From Rikenellaceae bacterium (GTDB taxonomy: Bacteria > Bacteroidota > Bacteroidia > Bacteroidales > Rikenellaceae): a stretch of 40,872 nt of DNA. The translations under genes were made by a program, and so were the position numbers. This document shows, piece by piece, positions 16,001 to 24,628 of this stretch (positions are counted from its first letter, which is position 1; each line of letters starts with the position of its first letter). The stretch lies in NCBI GenBank assembly GCA_015060065.1, contig SUZF01000019.1, positions 1 to 40,872 of the forward strand, in the 5' to 3' direction. A model generated the notes under the pieces. It saw only the letters and a program-made list of their open reading frames with translations, was not told where the DNA came from and ran no database searches.

Positions 16001-17737
16001 GGTCAATTCTTGGTCGTTATAGCGATACTTAATATTCGCGATACTAACCTCGCCATCCAGCGCATCAGGAATATGTCCGACGGCTGCGACACCAATATTT
16101 GCCGAGACGGTCGAAATCGAATCGCGCTTATTGATATGCATAGCCGAGAGGTCGGCCTTATGCAAATCGACCACCACGTCATACGAAGGCAACTCGCCAC
16201 CCAAGCCCAGCACCGCACGCAGGTCGAAATCGAGATTACGGTCACGTGCCGTTACCGAAGCATCCACAGCCCCATTCTCGACACGCCCCGTCGCCTTAAT
16301 CGAATCGTAGGTATAATCGAGCATCGTGAAGCGATCGATAGTTCCATCCACATCGAATCCATATGCTCCGCTACCAAATTCTCCCTCGGCCTTAACCTTT
16401 ACGCCCGTTGTACCGAAGGTTGTGTTTCCGAGGATGCGCCCCAAATCGACCGATGCGGAGGCAACCTTCGCCTCCAAAGATTTCATCTCGGTTCCCTGCG
16501 CTTCGGGGGTCATCGTTGCCTCAAAACCTACATCCCCCGCGGCCGTACCGACTACGCCCTTCGTGCGAAACGACGAAAGTTTGCCGGCAAAGCGACCTTT
16601 AAGTGTAAGGTCATCGGCACGGTCAAGCATCCCGACAACCGACTCCGGCAATTTCAGGCGGGCGATATTTGCAGCCAATCGCTCCAATTCCTCCACCGAC
16701 GAGGCAAAGCGTTTTATATCGATACTGAAATCTGTCGTGCGATACTCCGGAAGACCCACAGCCGACACGTCGGCACGCAACGTCGCACCACCCTGCGAGC
16801 GCGCACTACGCACGTCGCCCGTAAAGTCTGCAACCGTTCCGTTCATACGCATATCTACATCCGAGAGGGTTGTCTCCCAACGTCGCAGGGCCGGAGCGAA
16901 GTAACCCACATCATCACTCGATACTCGACTGCGACTCGCATCGGCATCGATTCTTACGTTGTGGATAAAATCTTTATACATCGTCCATTCGCCTCCCGTT
17001 ATTGAGAACGAATCGAGCGTAATATCGGACTTTGCTGTGACGATATTGGCATCTTTCAACTCTACAAGGCCCCTATCGACCCTGAACCATCCCTTAATAT
17101 CATCAGCCACAAAGCCACTACGTTCATGGAATCGCAAACTCTCGATATCGCCACTGATAGAGGTGCCGGCAATGCCGAAATTGCTCACACGGCCACACAT
17201 ATCGAGCAGTTGCATATTGCCATAATCCACACCATACTCCGGATTGCGATGCTCCAATCGCTCGATATGCAGGTCGAGGCTGTCAATTGAGGCGTTATCG
17301 ATAGTTAGGCGGAAATTATTTTTTTTCTTCTTCTTCGGATTGGCTATTCTATCGACCACCTCTTTGATATTCATCACGCTGTCGGGCGATTCGACGATAT
17401 AGAGTTTCACCCTCTCTGCCAATGCCGAGCCGAAGGAGATACCGCCACTCACGCCCGTAAGATTTGCCCGCAGATGACCTACGTATAACAGCGTATCTCG
17501 CTGATAATCCTCGACATAGAACCCATATACGTTGATTCGGTTGGGCAGGCTGACATTCAGGCGGTCGATATCGACACGTGTTTCGAGTCTCTGCGAAGCG
17601 AACTCCGCAGCCTTATGTGCCACAAAGTTCTGCACTGCCGGGATATCAAGCAGCAGCGACAGCGTCACGGGCAACATTATCAACAACAAAATCGTTGCCG
17701 ATAGGAGTTTTCCCGATATTTTTATAACTTTGCGCAC
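13100..17737 (-). CDS. tamB: TamB-like translocation and assembly module protein
   Basis: 1545 aa. Residues 7-30 form an uncleaved membrane anchor. A very long series of beta-rich, AsmA/TamB-like repeats follows. The conserved TamB (DUF490) C-terminal region covers about residues 1150-1460 (GRGEGALNLHINPTQNVFEMYGDYTISEGSYLFTLQN is typical; PVDALLNINAVYKVKASL, SNQLSNWLSADDYN). A highly charged tail of about 60 residues is unusual and looks disordered. TamB spans the periplasm, helping outer-membrane protein assembly and possibly phospholipid transport. The start is a GTG at 17737, since no in-frame ATG lies between it and an upstream stop. It is divergent from tsaD and heads the exbBD-tonB cluster. 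Confidence 0.92.
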   Translation of the reverse strand: MRKVIKISGKLLSATILLLIMLPVTLSLLLDIPAVQNFVAHKAAEFASQRLETRVDIDRLNVSLPNRINVYGFYVEDYQRDTLLYVGHLRANLTGVSGGISFGSALAERVKLYIVESPDSVMNIKEVVDRIANPKKKKKNNFRLTIDNASIDSLDLHIERLEHRNPEYGVDYGNMQLLDMCGRVSNFGIAGTSISGDIESLRFHERSGFVADDIKGWFRVDRGLVELKDANIVTAKSDITLDSFSITGGEWTMYKDFIHNVRIDADASRSRVSSDDVGYFAPALRRWETTLSDVDMRMNGTVADFTGDVRSARSQGGATLRADVSAVGLPEYRTTDFSIDIKRFASSVEELERLAANIARLKLPESVVGMLDRADDLTLKGRFAGKLSSFRTKGVVGTAAGDVGFEATMTPEAQGTEMKSLEAKVASASVDLGRILGNTTFGTTGVKVKAEGEFGSGAYGFDVDGTIDRFTMLDYTYDSIKATGRVENGAVDASVTARDRNLDFDLRAVLGLGGELPSYDVVVDLHKADLSAMHINKRDSISTVSANIGVAAVGHIPDALDGEVSIANIKYRYNDQELTSEHISLVMDSNEDVSSFVLTSDFADAVFESRNNYKDVWAYLKAMLGQYLPLLDEVRATDAAVAAVERERKHRAHNFSLLSFTTKNFNPVADAFVRGLQIADGSTVQVLLDPISNLFLMRAYSDYIERDRMLAMMLNLNVSNRSDSLVMRLSAEDFYLGTFHFPDLAMRCGVKDNLVDLSAKFHDSVRNSSGDVGAAVRLKKDSVTNQRSIDISLAPSKIERGGNRWDLSARRIDADSSRILIDNFMVRNERQSLIVDGVASRSRKDSLTLELNDFDLSPLLQVAEKVGYNIEGRTNGYASVKSALKGSEIDADIQLDSILVNKIPLPAMKLDTQWDFERNRARFFVTERVKRDTLIRGFYAPSQVRYYAKADMDSLDMALIDPLLKGVVSNTHGVAVADLTFTGERRKAELRGDISVRDLSTTVDFTQVEYRVPSAKIEVRNNLFHVDSVAVYDVERNEGSLTFDLSLNHLSNISYKLNVQPRKMLVLNTTAQDNDYFYGKVYASGAATIAGDKSGVVMDIVATTDDNTEFYLPLSGKSNVSNADFVTFEQADKPDTTNFLVRKKLMFERRQRKRATSGGAMDINMALDVRPNAMCQLVIDPTVGDIIKGRGEGALNLHINPTQNVFEMYGDYTISEGSYLFTLQNIINKKFIIEEGSTINWTGEPVDALLNINAVYKVKASLQPLLAGSVSSNTSTRAVPVDCIIHLSDRLTKPTVTFDVVVPNADPDVQAVVANALSTPESRSQQFLYLLVANSFISEAASDTSSNIGVSASAATGFELLSNQLSNWLSADDYNIVIRYRPKTDVTSDEVDFGFSTELINNRLLLEVEGNYLVDKSMAVNPNASNLMGEAYLTWLIDRAGNLRLKGFTHTIDRFDENQGLQETGIGIYYKQSFDNLKDLKQRVKENFMIRRREKRSKKSDAADKSGVVAPSADVRKGAGSASDGASDTQQNKREQSEKPNKKLK

Positions 17738-17837
17738 AATTACGGTAATTAAGTTATTTATAACTTACAAAGTTAGCAATTTATAATTAAATACCTAAAA
17801 TTTAGCAGACAAAAACGTCACAAAACAACATTTAGCA

Positions 17838-18863
17838 ATGGATATTACCATTTTAGGCATCGAATCATCGTGCGACGACACCTCGGCGGCAGTCATTCGC
17901 AACACTACACTCCTCTCAAACGTCATCGCCTCACAGGCGGTACACGTTAAGTATGGCGGTGTAATCCCCGAACTCGCCTCACGCGCTCATCAGCAGAACA
18001 TTATCCCCGTGGTCGATACAGCCCTCAAAGAGGCGGGCATCACCCCCGACAAGATTGACGCCATAGCCTTCACTCGCGGTCCCGGACTCCTCGGCTCGCT
18101 TCTGGTAGGCGTGTCATTCACCAAAGGACTTTCGATTGCCGGCAATATCCCGATGGTCGAGGTAAATCACCTCCAAGGACATATCCTGTCGCACTTTATC
18201 GACATGCCCGACAAGGAGTTACCTCATCCACAATTTCCATTCCTCTGTCTGCTTGTCAGCGGTGGTCACTCGCAGATTGTCTGCGTGCGCTCGCCCTACG
18301 AAATGGAGATTATCGGCACGACCATAGACGATGCCGCAGGCGAAGCATTCGATAAGTGTGCCAAAGTGATGGGATTGCCCTATCCGGGAGGCCCCGTAAT
18401 CGATAAACTTGCCCACGAAGGCAACCCCGAAGCGTTCCACTTTGCGAAGCCCCACGTAGCAGGTTTCGACTACTCGTTCTCCGGACTGAAAACCTCGTTC
18501 CTCTACACTCTGCGCGATGCCATGGCAGAGAATCCCGACTTCATCGAGCAGAACAAAGCCGACCTCTGCGCATCGCTGCAAAAGACCATTGTCGATATCC
18601 TGCTCGACAAACTTATAAAGGCATCCAAAGAACTTAAAATCAAAGATATCGCCATTGCCGGCGGAGTCTCGGCAAACTCCGGCTTGCGCGAGGCGATTGA
18701 GGCAGAGGGACACAAGCGCGGTTGGCGCACTTTCCTGCCCGAATTTAAGTTCACGACCGACAATGCTGCAATGATTGCATTAGCGGGATATTTCCGCTAT
18801 CAGAAGGGAGAGTTTTCATCTCTCGACACGGCTCCCGTTGCCCGCATCGAGGATTTGCTGTAA
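17838..18863 (+). CDS. tsaD: tRNA N6-adenosine threonylcarbamoyltransferase
   Basis: 341 aa, the family's normal length. N-terminal ILGIESSCDDTSAAV is the ASKHA ATP-binding signature. The metal-binding histidines are in VNHLQGHI (about residues 107-114). LLVSGGHSQIV, DDAAGEAFDKCAKVMGLPYPGGP and IAGGVSANSGLR complete the set. TsaD transfers the threonylcarbamoyl group to A37 of ANN-decoding tRNAs in the cytoplasm. It is monocistronic and followed at once by a strong terminator. Confidence 0.97.
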   Translation: MDITILGIESSCDDTSAAVIRNTTLLSNVIASQAVHVKYGGVIPELASRAHQQNIIPVVDTALKEAGITPDKIDAIAFTRGPGLLGSLLVGVSFTKGLSIAGNIPMVEVNHLQGHILSHFIDMPDKELPHPQFPFLCLLVSGGHSQIVCVRSPYEMEIIGTTIDDAAGEAFDKCAKVMGLPYPGGPVIDKLAHEGNPEAFHFAKPHVAGFDYSFSGLKTSFLYTLRDAMAENPDFIEQNKADLCASLQKTIVDILLDKLIKASKELKIKDIAIAGGVSANSGLREAIEAEGHKRGWRTFLPEFKFTTDNAAMIALAGYFRYQKGEFSSLDTAPVARIEDLL

Positions 18864-18882
18864 AGAGCCTCTTGCTTGGCAC

Positions 18883-18924
18883 AAAAAAAAACTGTCGCAT
18901 CAAATTTTGCGACAGTTTTTTTTT
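18883..18924. terminator. Bidirectional terminator between tsaD and the antiporter gene
   Basis: ACTGTCGCA (18891-18899) pairs with TGCGACAGT (18908-18916), flanked by runs of A on the left and T on the right. It therefore terminates in both directions between convergent genes. Confidence 0.9.
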
Positions 18925-18942
18925 GTAAGAAATCTCTATGTA

Positions 18943-20433
18943 TTAAAACTTCAAAACCTCCTCAACGCCAAACTCTTTATACTGGTTGTCGAGTTCGTCG
19001 CCTCGGTCGGAGAGTATCAGAAGTTTATCCCCTTCGAGCAGTTCGGTATTGCCTCGTGGCACGAAGTAGTCCCCGTCACGACAAATCATCACAACAAGCG
19101 TATTGTCGGGCAGAGATATCTCGCTCAACTTACCGCCATTGAGGAGCATCTGCATATTCACCTCCACCTCCGAGAATGCTGCGGTCATCCGCTCCTGCAA
19201 CTCCTCGCCAAACGAAGACTCTCGCTCCTCGTATGCCAATCCGAGTGCATTAGCCATACCGCTCACTGTTGTACCCTGCACCGCCATAGAGATAAGCGTC
19301 ACAAAGAATACGATATTAAACAACATCTCGGCTCCGTCGATGTGTTCAACCACAGGATACGTAGCAAAGATGATTGGCACAGCACCGCGCAGACCCACCC
19401 ACGACACATACAATCGAGCCTTCATCGAGAACTTGCGGAACGGCGCCAGACAAGCAAAGACCGACACGGGGCGAGCAACCAAAATCATAAATGCACCGAC
19501 CAAACAGCCGAGTATCACGATATCGGGCTGTAACAACTCCTCGACATTTACCAACAATCCCAACGTGAGGAACATTATAACCTGACAGAGCCACGTAAAA
19601 CTATCGAAGAATGTCGCCAGCGTGCGTTTGTGAGCGAGTTTATTATTTCCGACCACCAAGCCCGCGATATAGACAGCCAGATAGCCGTTACCCTGCAACA
19701 GCGAAGTGAACGAGAAGGTCAGGAATACCGATGCCAGAAGCAACACCGAGTAGAGCGAAGTGTTGGCGATGTTGATATGGTTGATAACCCACACTGTTCC
19801 TCTACCGAGCCCATATCCGAGCAGTACGCCCACAAACATCTGTACAAAGAACATAAAGACACTCGACCCTATCGACACTCCATCGTGACCGCTCCCCGAC
19901 AAGATGCCGACAAGCAAGACCGTCAATATATATGCCATCGGGTCATTACTACCGCTCTCCAATTCGAGCAGTGGGCGAAGGTTCTCGCGTAGTCCCTGCT
20001 TCTTGGTACGCAGAATCGAGAATACCGATGCCGAGTCCGTCGAGGACATCGTGGCAGCAAGCAGAAGAGCGAAGGGGAACGTGAGCGAAATTCCGAGTAG
20101 CGGAGCCACCAGCCACACAAAGCCGGCAACGATAAATGCCGTAAGGATAACTCCTACCGTGGCGAGCATCACTCCGGGCGACATCACGGGACGAATCTCC
20201 GAGAATCGCGTATCCATACCTCCGGAGAAGAGAATGATACAGAGCGCAACCATACCCACCACCTGTGCAAATTCGGCAGAGTCGAAGGATATAAAGTTGT
20301 AGCCGAAGAACATTCCGACACCCAGAAACAGCAGCAAGGCTGGCGCACCAAATCGATACGCCACCTTACCGGCAAATACGGCAATTATGAGCAATACAGC
20401 TCCTACCAACAGGTAATTTTCGCCTCCTATCAT
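18943..20433 (-). CDS. cvrA: Potassium/proton antiporter, CPA1 family (CvrA/NhaP2-like)
   Basis: 496 aa. About twelve membrane helices fill residues 1-395 (Na_H_Exchanger fold), with FSGGMDTRF, STDSASVFSILR (proton-path Asp) and SGSNDPMAYILT as recognisable family motifs. A cytoplasmic TrkA-C-like domain (about 410-490, including RDGDYFVPRGNTELLEGDKLLIL) probably senses nucleotides or ions. The likely role is K+/H+ exchange for turgor and pH control at the inner membrane. The gene follows a small membrane protein by 6 bp. The K+ specificity is by family resemblance only. Confidence 0.88.
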   Translation of the reverse strand: MIGGENYLLVGAVLLIIAVFAGKVAYRFGAPALLLFLGVGMFFGYNFISFDSAEFAQVVGMVALCIILFSGGMDTRFSEIRPVMSPGVMLATVGVILTAFIVAGFVWLVAPLLGISLTFPFALLLAATMSSTDSASVFSILRTKKQGLRENLRPLLELESGSNDPMAYILTVLLVGILSGSGHDGVSIGSSVFMFFVQMFVGVLLGYGLGRGTVWVINHINIANTSLYSVLLLASVFLTFSFTSLLQGNGYLAVYIAGLVVGNNKLAHKRTLATFFDSFTWLCQVIMFLTLGLLVNVEELLQPDIVILGCLVGAFMILVARPVSVFACLAPFRKFSMKARLYVSWVGLRGAVPIIFATYPVVEHIDGAEMLFNIVFFVTLISMAVQGTTVSGMANALGLAYEERESSFGEELQERMTAAFSEVEVNMQMLLNGGKLSEISLPDNTLVVMICRDGDYFVPRGNTELLEGDKLLILSDRGDELDNQYKEFGVEEVLKF

Positions 20434-20439
20434 ACTCTT

Positions 20440-20946
20440 TTACTGCTTTTTCAAAATTTTCGCTTCGCGCAACGGGCGATACTCCAACTCAACATACTCG
20501 AAGGGCTGGCATACTACAAATCTTCCGTCTGCGGTGCGACACAACGCCACCGTAACGGCGGCAACCGGCGATTCGGGCAGCGCAAGCAACGCAGCCACAT
20601 CGCCACAATCGATTGCCGACATAACCTCGCGCATCTGCATACGGGCAAACGACAACTCGGTAATTTTCAGTGGTTCGCCCACCTCTCCGAGGCAGGGACG
20701 TCCCTCTCCGCCAAAGAGGCGGCCGAGCAACATCACAAATCCCACAATGGCAACAATCGCGCCCAACAACAGCAACGACGAGTGCCAATCGGCAGTCGCA
20801 GAACCCTCCGGCATCGTATAGCCCGTTACAACGATAAGCGCACCCAACGCTATCGATACCACAGGCATCACCACGCTCTTACGACGTTTAACAATAATAT
20901 TATCAGGCAAGGCATACAGGGCCTCGCAAAAAAGTGTTTTATCCAT
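20440..20946 (-). CDS. Small two-helix membrane protein, unknown function
   Basis: 168 aa with two hydrophobic helices (about 26-46 and 55-76) and a soluble C-terminal half of about 90 residues (EPLKITELSFARMQMREVMSAID, then VAAVTVALCRTADGRFVVCQPFEYVEL). No family is recognised. It ends 6 bp before the antiporter start, so they are almost certainly co-transcribed and it may be an accessory subunit or regulator. Confidence 0.7.
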   Translation of the reverse strand: MDKTLFCEALYALPDNIIVKRRKSVVMPVVSIALGALIVVTGYTMPEGSATADWHSSLLLLGAIVAIVGFVMLLGRLFGGEGRPCLGEVGEPLKITELSFARMQMREVMSAIDCGDVAALLALPESPVAAVTVALCRTADGRFVVCQPFEYVELEYRPLREAKILKKQ

Positions 20947-21047
20947 TTTCTTTCTTGATTATTAAGCGTTTGACAATAAATTCCGCAGCACCCGACATCT
21001 CCCGATATCGGGCAACGGCTGCTCAAAGTGCAAATTTTAGTCAGTGG

Positions 21048-21446
21048 CTAAATAATCAGTCGGCAGAGCATTCGGATAGCAAAATCCGAAGGCGCACCAC
21101 CGACAAAGAGTCTTGAAAGTGGTTTCGTCGAGAGATATACACGCCCGGCACCCGCAGCACGTACAACCGAGAAGCATACCGAGCGACGCTCTCCCCCATA
21201 ATCGTTACGCAGAGTCTGCTCCACATGTTGCGGAGCGGTCACACTCGGTACCGAGGGGAGTTTCAGGTCGGAGTTATAGGTACGGGCGCAATCGATTTGC
21301 ACCAACATCTCGGCAGACAACTCCGGCTTGTACGGAGCGTTGTTTGCAGACGACCCAGCACTACCCTGTCCGACAGATGCCACCACGGCACCATCGAGCA
21401 TAAACCCTGCAATCAGGGCGATGAGTATCGCTGCAAATCGTCTCAT
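21048..21446 (-). CDS. Small exported protein of unknown function
   Basis: 132 aa with an N-terminal signal or anchor (MRRFAAILIALIAGFMLDGAVVA). The remainder is polar with three cysteines and no known motif. It starts one nucleotide after the stop of the TonB-like gene, which implies translational coupling and a shared job. It is followed by 101 bp containing a 12-bp palindrome, CCCGATATCGGG, at 21001-21012, and then the next gene. Confidence 0.55.
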   Translation of the reverse strand: MRRFAAILIALIAGFMLDGAVVASVGQGSAGSSANNAPYKPELSAEMLVQIDCARTYNSDLKLPSVPSVTAPQHVEQTLRNDYGGERRSVCFSVVRAAGAGRVYLSTKPLSRLFVGGAPSDFAIRMLCRLII

Positions 21447-21447
21447 T

Positions 21448-22266
21448 CTACTGCGGTATAAATATATATGTTATCGTTCCCGTCTGCTTTGCCGGTGCCG
21501 ACGAGTTGATATCAAAGGTTGAGCGTCGAGCCGATGCGAGTGCCGTGCGACGCATACACTCATCGCCACCCGACTTGACGTATGCTCCGACAACCTCGCC
21601 ACTGCGATTTACCGTTACGCTTACCACAACCTCGCCACCGCCTTCACACTTATAAGCCGGCTTATCGAGATAGCGATGGTGTCGCACCGGATTCGTAATG
21701 GAGTACGACACAGTAACCATACCCTTAACCTTGCGCGATTCGACCTTCTCTTCGCTCGTATCTTCCTCGCTATTGCCTATCGCCGCCGCCTCGGCAAGGC
21801 CCTTTTCATAAGCCTCGCGGTTGGCCTGCATACGTCGTTGCGCCTCTGATGCTGACTTGTTGAGTTGCGCAGTGTTGGTGCCTCGGTCATCCTTCAAATT
21901 CTCATTCAGCGCATTTTCATTGGAAGCCGTGTTGCGAATATTGCGCCAATTCTCATCACGCAGGCGGGCTTCAACCTCCTCACGCAGGCGGTCGCGCTCG
22001 TTCATCAACTCTTCGAGGTTCTCCAAATCGACCAAAATCGTCGATGCCCCCTGACGCTCGCCCACGGCAATCTTGCCCGCCATAAAGACTATACCAAGCA
22101 CCAGATAGACAATCAGAGTTACCGCCAACCCCACGCGATGGTCATAAGCCCACTCACCGGCATCTTCCCTACGATTATCAAACGGGAGACGCAAACGAGG
22201 CTTACGGGGCTCTCTTCGTGCGGTTTTTGTAGTCGATTCAGACTCTTTATGATTCGAATTATTCAC
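21448..22266 (-). CDS. Second TonB-family protein with coiled-coil linker
   Basis: 272 aa. The cytoplasmic N-terminus is long and basic, about 45 residues. One membrane helix lies at about 47-67 (GLAVTLIVYLVLGIVFMAG). A charged coiled-coil (about 78-160) replaces the usual proline-rich linker. The last 75 residues carry a TonB/TolA-like C-terminal fold (GGGEVVVSVTVNRSGEVVGAYVKSGGDECMRRTALASAR). The start is a GTG, set by AGGAGG 4 nt upstream (22271-22276), one of the few strong Shine-Dalgarno sites here. ExbB/ExbD partners are not adjacent and may be the pair at 12.0-13.1 kb. A TolA-like role is equally possible. Confidence 0.78.
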   Translation of the reverse strand: MNNSNHKESESTTKTARREPRKPRLRLPFDNRREDAGEWAYDHRVGLAVTLIVYLVLGIVFMAGKIAVGERQGASTILVDLENLEELMNERDRLREEVEARLRDENWRNIRNTASNENALNENLKDDRGTNTAQLNKSASEAQRRMQANREAYEKGLAEAAAIGNSEEDTSEEKVESRKVKGMVTVSYSITNPVRHHRYLDKPAYKCEGGGEVVVSVTVNRSGEVVGAYVKSGGDECMRRTALASARRSTFDINSSAPAKQTGTITYIFIPQ

Positions 22267-22286
22267 TCTTCCTCCTATAATTTCAG

Positions 22287-22294
22287 CAAAAATA
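22287..22294 (-). promoter_or_regulatory. Candidate -7 box of the second TonB-like gene
   Basis: The minus strand reads TATTTTTG 20 nt before the GTG start, which leaves room for the AGGAGG at 22271-22276. No -33 TTG is visible at the expected spacing. Confidence 0.4.
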
Positions 22295-22353
22295 CTTATT
22301 TTTAACTTATTTTTTATATCTTTACCTGCAATTTAACGAAATTTTGGAAAAAT

Positions 22354-23742
22354 ATGTCATCAAAACAGAGAACTTTGAACTCATCCATTACCTTTTCGGG
22401 TAAAGGACTACATACCGGTCTGGCGGTGACTATGACCGTCAATCCGGCTCCCGCAAACAGCGGAATCTCGTTCCGTCGTATCGACCTCGAAGGAGCGCCT
22501 TCGGTTCCGGCTCTTGCTGACTATGTCGTAGATACTTCGCGTGGTACGACCATTGCCAAGGGAGATGCAAAGGTCAGCACCATCGAGCATATCATGTCGG
22601 CACTCTGGACTCTCGGTGTGGATAATGCCGTTATCGACATCAACGCTCCCGAAACCCCGATTATGGATGGTTCGGCACGCGAGTATGCCGCAAAAATTAA
22701 CGAAGTCGGCACCGTCGAGCAAGAGGCCGAGCGCGAATACTATCAGGTAACCGAGAAGATGGTATATTCGATTCCGGAGAAGGGCGTAGTATTGGTACTC
22801 TACCCCAACGACGACTACTCCGTATCTGTCCATATCGACTACAACTCGAAGATTATCGGCAACCAGTTTGCAACCTTCGAGCCTAACGATAACTACGAGA
22901 CGAAGATTGCCCCCTGCCGTACATTTGTATTCCTGCACGAGTTGGAGCCTCTCTTCAAGATGAATCTCATCAAAGGTGGCGACCTCGACAACGCAATCGT
23001 CGTGGTTGAGAATCCCGTTTCTGACGAACAACTCGAACACTTGAAGAAGATTTTTAACAAGGATGATATCCGCGTCACAGATGGCTACCTGAATAATCTC
23101 GAATTGCGTGCAACCAACGAGTTGGCTCGCCACAAGTTGCTCGACCTGCTGGGCGACTTCGCGCTCTTGGGTCGCAGAATCAAGGGCAGTGTTTGGGCTA
23201 CACGTCCCGGACACTATGCCAACACGGAGTTTATGAAGCAGTTGCGCATCACGGTACGTCGCGAGGGCGAGAAACCTCGTTTCAAGTATGACCCGAACAA
23301 GGCTCCCGTCTATGACATCAATCAGATTCGCAATATGCTACCCCATCGATTCCCGTTCTTGCTGGTGGATAGAATCTTCCACATCGAGAAGGATTCGATT
23401 GCCGGCATCAAGAATGTTTCGATGAACGAGCCGTTCTTCCAAGGTCACTTCCCGCAGGAGCCTGTAATGCCGGGTGTTCTGTTGGTCGAGGCTATGGCGC
23501 AGTGTGGAGGTATTTTGGCACTCTCGTCGGTACCCGATCCGGAGGCCTACTCAACCTACTTCCTGCGCATAGATAACGTGCGCTTCAAGCAGAAGGTTGT
23601 TCCCGGTGACACACTCCATTTCGAGTTGCAACTCACCGAGCCGTTGCGTCGCGGAATGGCGACGATGCAGGGCAAGGCGTTTGTCGGCAACAAACTCGTC
23701 TGCGAGGCGATGATTATGGCACAGATTATCAAGAATAAATAA
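22354..23742 (+). CDS. lpxC-fabZ: Bifunctional UDP-3-O-acyl-GlcNAc deacetylase / 3-hydroxyacyl-ACP dehydratase
   Basis: 462 aa fusion typical of Bacteroidetes. Residues 1-305 are LpxC, the committed zinc deacetylase of lipid A synthesis. Zinc ligands are His79 (STIEHIMSAL), His260 and Asp264 (RHKLLDLLGDF), with the catalytic His at PGH287. Residues 320-462 are FabZ with MLPHRFPFLLVDR, GHFPQEPVMPG (His365) and catalytic Glu379 in LLVEAMAQ. FabZ dehydrates 3-hydroxyacyl-ACP, so the fusion links the two uses of that substrate. lpxA follows after 26 bp. The gene is read divergently from the TonB-like gene. Confidence 0.97.
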   Translation: MSSKQRTLNSSITFSGKGLHTGLAVTMTVNPAPANSGISFRRIDLEGAPSVPALADYVVDTSRGTTIAKGDAKVSTIEHIMSALWTLGVDNAVIDINAPETPIMDGSAREYAAKINEVGTVEQEAEREYYQVTEKMVYSIPEKGVVLVLYPNDDYSVSVHIDYNSKIIGNQFATFEPNDNYETKIAPCRTFVFLHELEPLFKMNLIKGGDLDNAIVVVENPVSDEQLEHLKKIFNKDDIRVTDGYLNNLELRATNELARHKLLDLLGDFALLGRRIKGSVWATRPGHYANTEFMKQLRITVRREGEKPRFKYDPNKAPVYDINQIRNMLPHRFPFLLVDRIFHIEKDSIAGIKNVSMNEPFFQGHFPQEPVMPGVLLVEAMAQCGGILALSSVPDPEAYSTYFLRIDNVRFKQKVVPGDTLHFELQLTEPLRRGMATMQGKAFVGNKLVCEAMIMAQIIKNK

Positions 23743-23768
23743 CAAACCAAATATAACCCTTAATAATT

Positions 23769-24554
23769 ATGATTAGCAATTTAGCATACATACACCCCGA
23801 CGCAAAGTTGGGAAAGAATGTAACCGTTGAGCCTTTTGCATACATCGCTGGCGATGTCGTAATCGGAGATGATTGTTGGATTGGTCCCGGAGCCATCATC
23901 AACGATGGTGCGCGTATCGGCAAGGGTAACAAAATCCACACCGGAGCATCCATTGCCTGCCTGCCGCAGGATTTGAAGTTTGCAGGTGAGGTTACCACGG
24001 CAGAGATTGGCGACTACAACGATATCCGCGAGTGCGTGACCATCGCACGTGGTACGGCTTCGCGTGGTACGACCGTCGTAGGCAGCCACAACCTGCTTAT
24101 GGCATACGTTCATGTTGCACACGATGATGTTGTCGGCAACCACTGTGTCATCGCAAACCGAGTTTCGCTGGCCGGAGAAGTCGAGGTAGGCGACTGGGTC
24201 GTTATTGGCGGACATGCTGCCGTACATCAGTGGGTACATATCGGCGACCACGCAATGCTTCAAGGCGGAACTCTGCTCAGCCAGGATGTGCCGCCCTATA
24301 TCATCGTAACGAGTGAAGGTGCGCGTTATGCAGGCATCAACAAGGTCGGTTTGAGCCGTCGCGGATTCACGCCCGAACAGATTGCGGCAATCCACGACAC
24401 CTGCCGCGTCCTCTTCCAGAGCGACCTGAACTATATGACCGCTTGCGAGAAGGCAATGTCAGACCTTCCGCAGTCGCCGGAACGTGACTATCTCGTCGAG
24501 TTTATCCGCTCGTCGAAGCGAGGCGTTATCAAGCCCTACCAGAGCCGTCGATAA
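23769..24554 (+). CDS. lpxA: UDP-GlcNAc O-acyltransferase
   Basis: 261 aa left-handed beta-helix acyltransferase, the first step of lipid A synthesis. Hexapeptide repeats run through residues 8-190. The catalytic histidine is His118 in YVHVAHDDVVGN, equivalent to E. coli His125. The C-terminal helical domain (about 195-261) carries GLSRRGFTPEQIAAIHDTCRVLF. It follows lpxC-fabZ by 26 bp, so the operon holds both the acylating and deacetylating steps. lpxD is not in the window. Confidence 0.96.
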   Translation: MISNLAYIHPDAKLGKNVTVEPFAYIAGDVVIGDDCWIGPGAIINDGARIGKGNKIHTGASIACLPQDLKFAGEVTTAEIGDYNDIRECVTIARGTASRGTTVVGSHNLLMAYVHVAHDDVVGNHCVIANRVSLAGEVEVGDWVVIGGHAAVHQWVHIGDHAMLQGGTLLSQDVPPYIIVTSEGARYAGINKVGLSRRGFTPEQIAAIHDTCRVLFQSDLNYMTACEKAMSDLPQSPERDYLVEFIRSSKRGVIKPYQSRR

Positions 24555-24573
24555 TCGCCATACGGTTATAATG

Positions 24574-24611
24574 AATCAGGGTTGTCTGACAAATGTCGGA
24601 CAACCCTGATT
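24574..24611. terminator. Long hairpin between lpxA and the Na/Pi gene
   Basis: AATCAGGGTTGTC (24574-24586) pairs perfectly with GACAACCCTGATT (24599-24611), and the inner TGAC/GTCG extends the stem to about 17 bp around an AAAT loop. It lies between convergent genes and probably stops both, though neither side has a clean T run. Confidence 0.65.
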
Positions 24612-24628
24612 CGTTAAATACGCAGAGC

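Noticed and set aside
14144..17005. Long plus-strand frames (about 440 and 408 aa) antisense to tamB
   Set aside because: Translation is rich in His, Arg and Ile typical of frames opposite biased codons; tamB is supported by family motifs.
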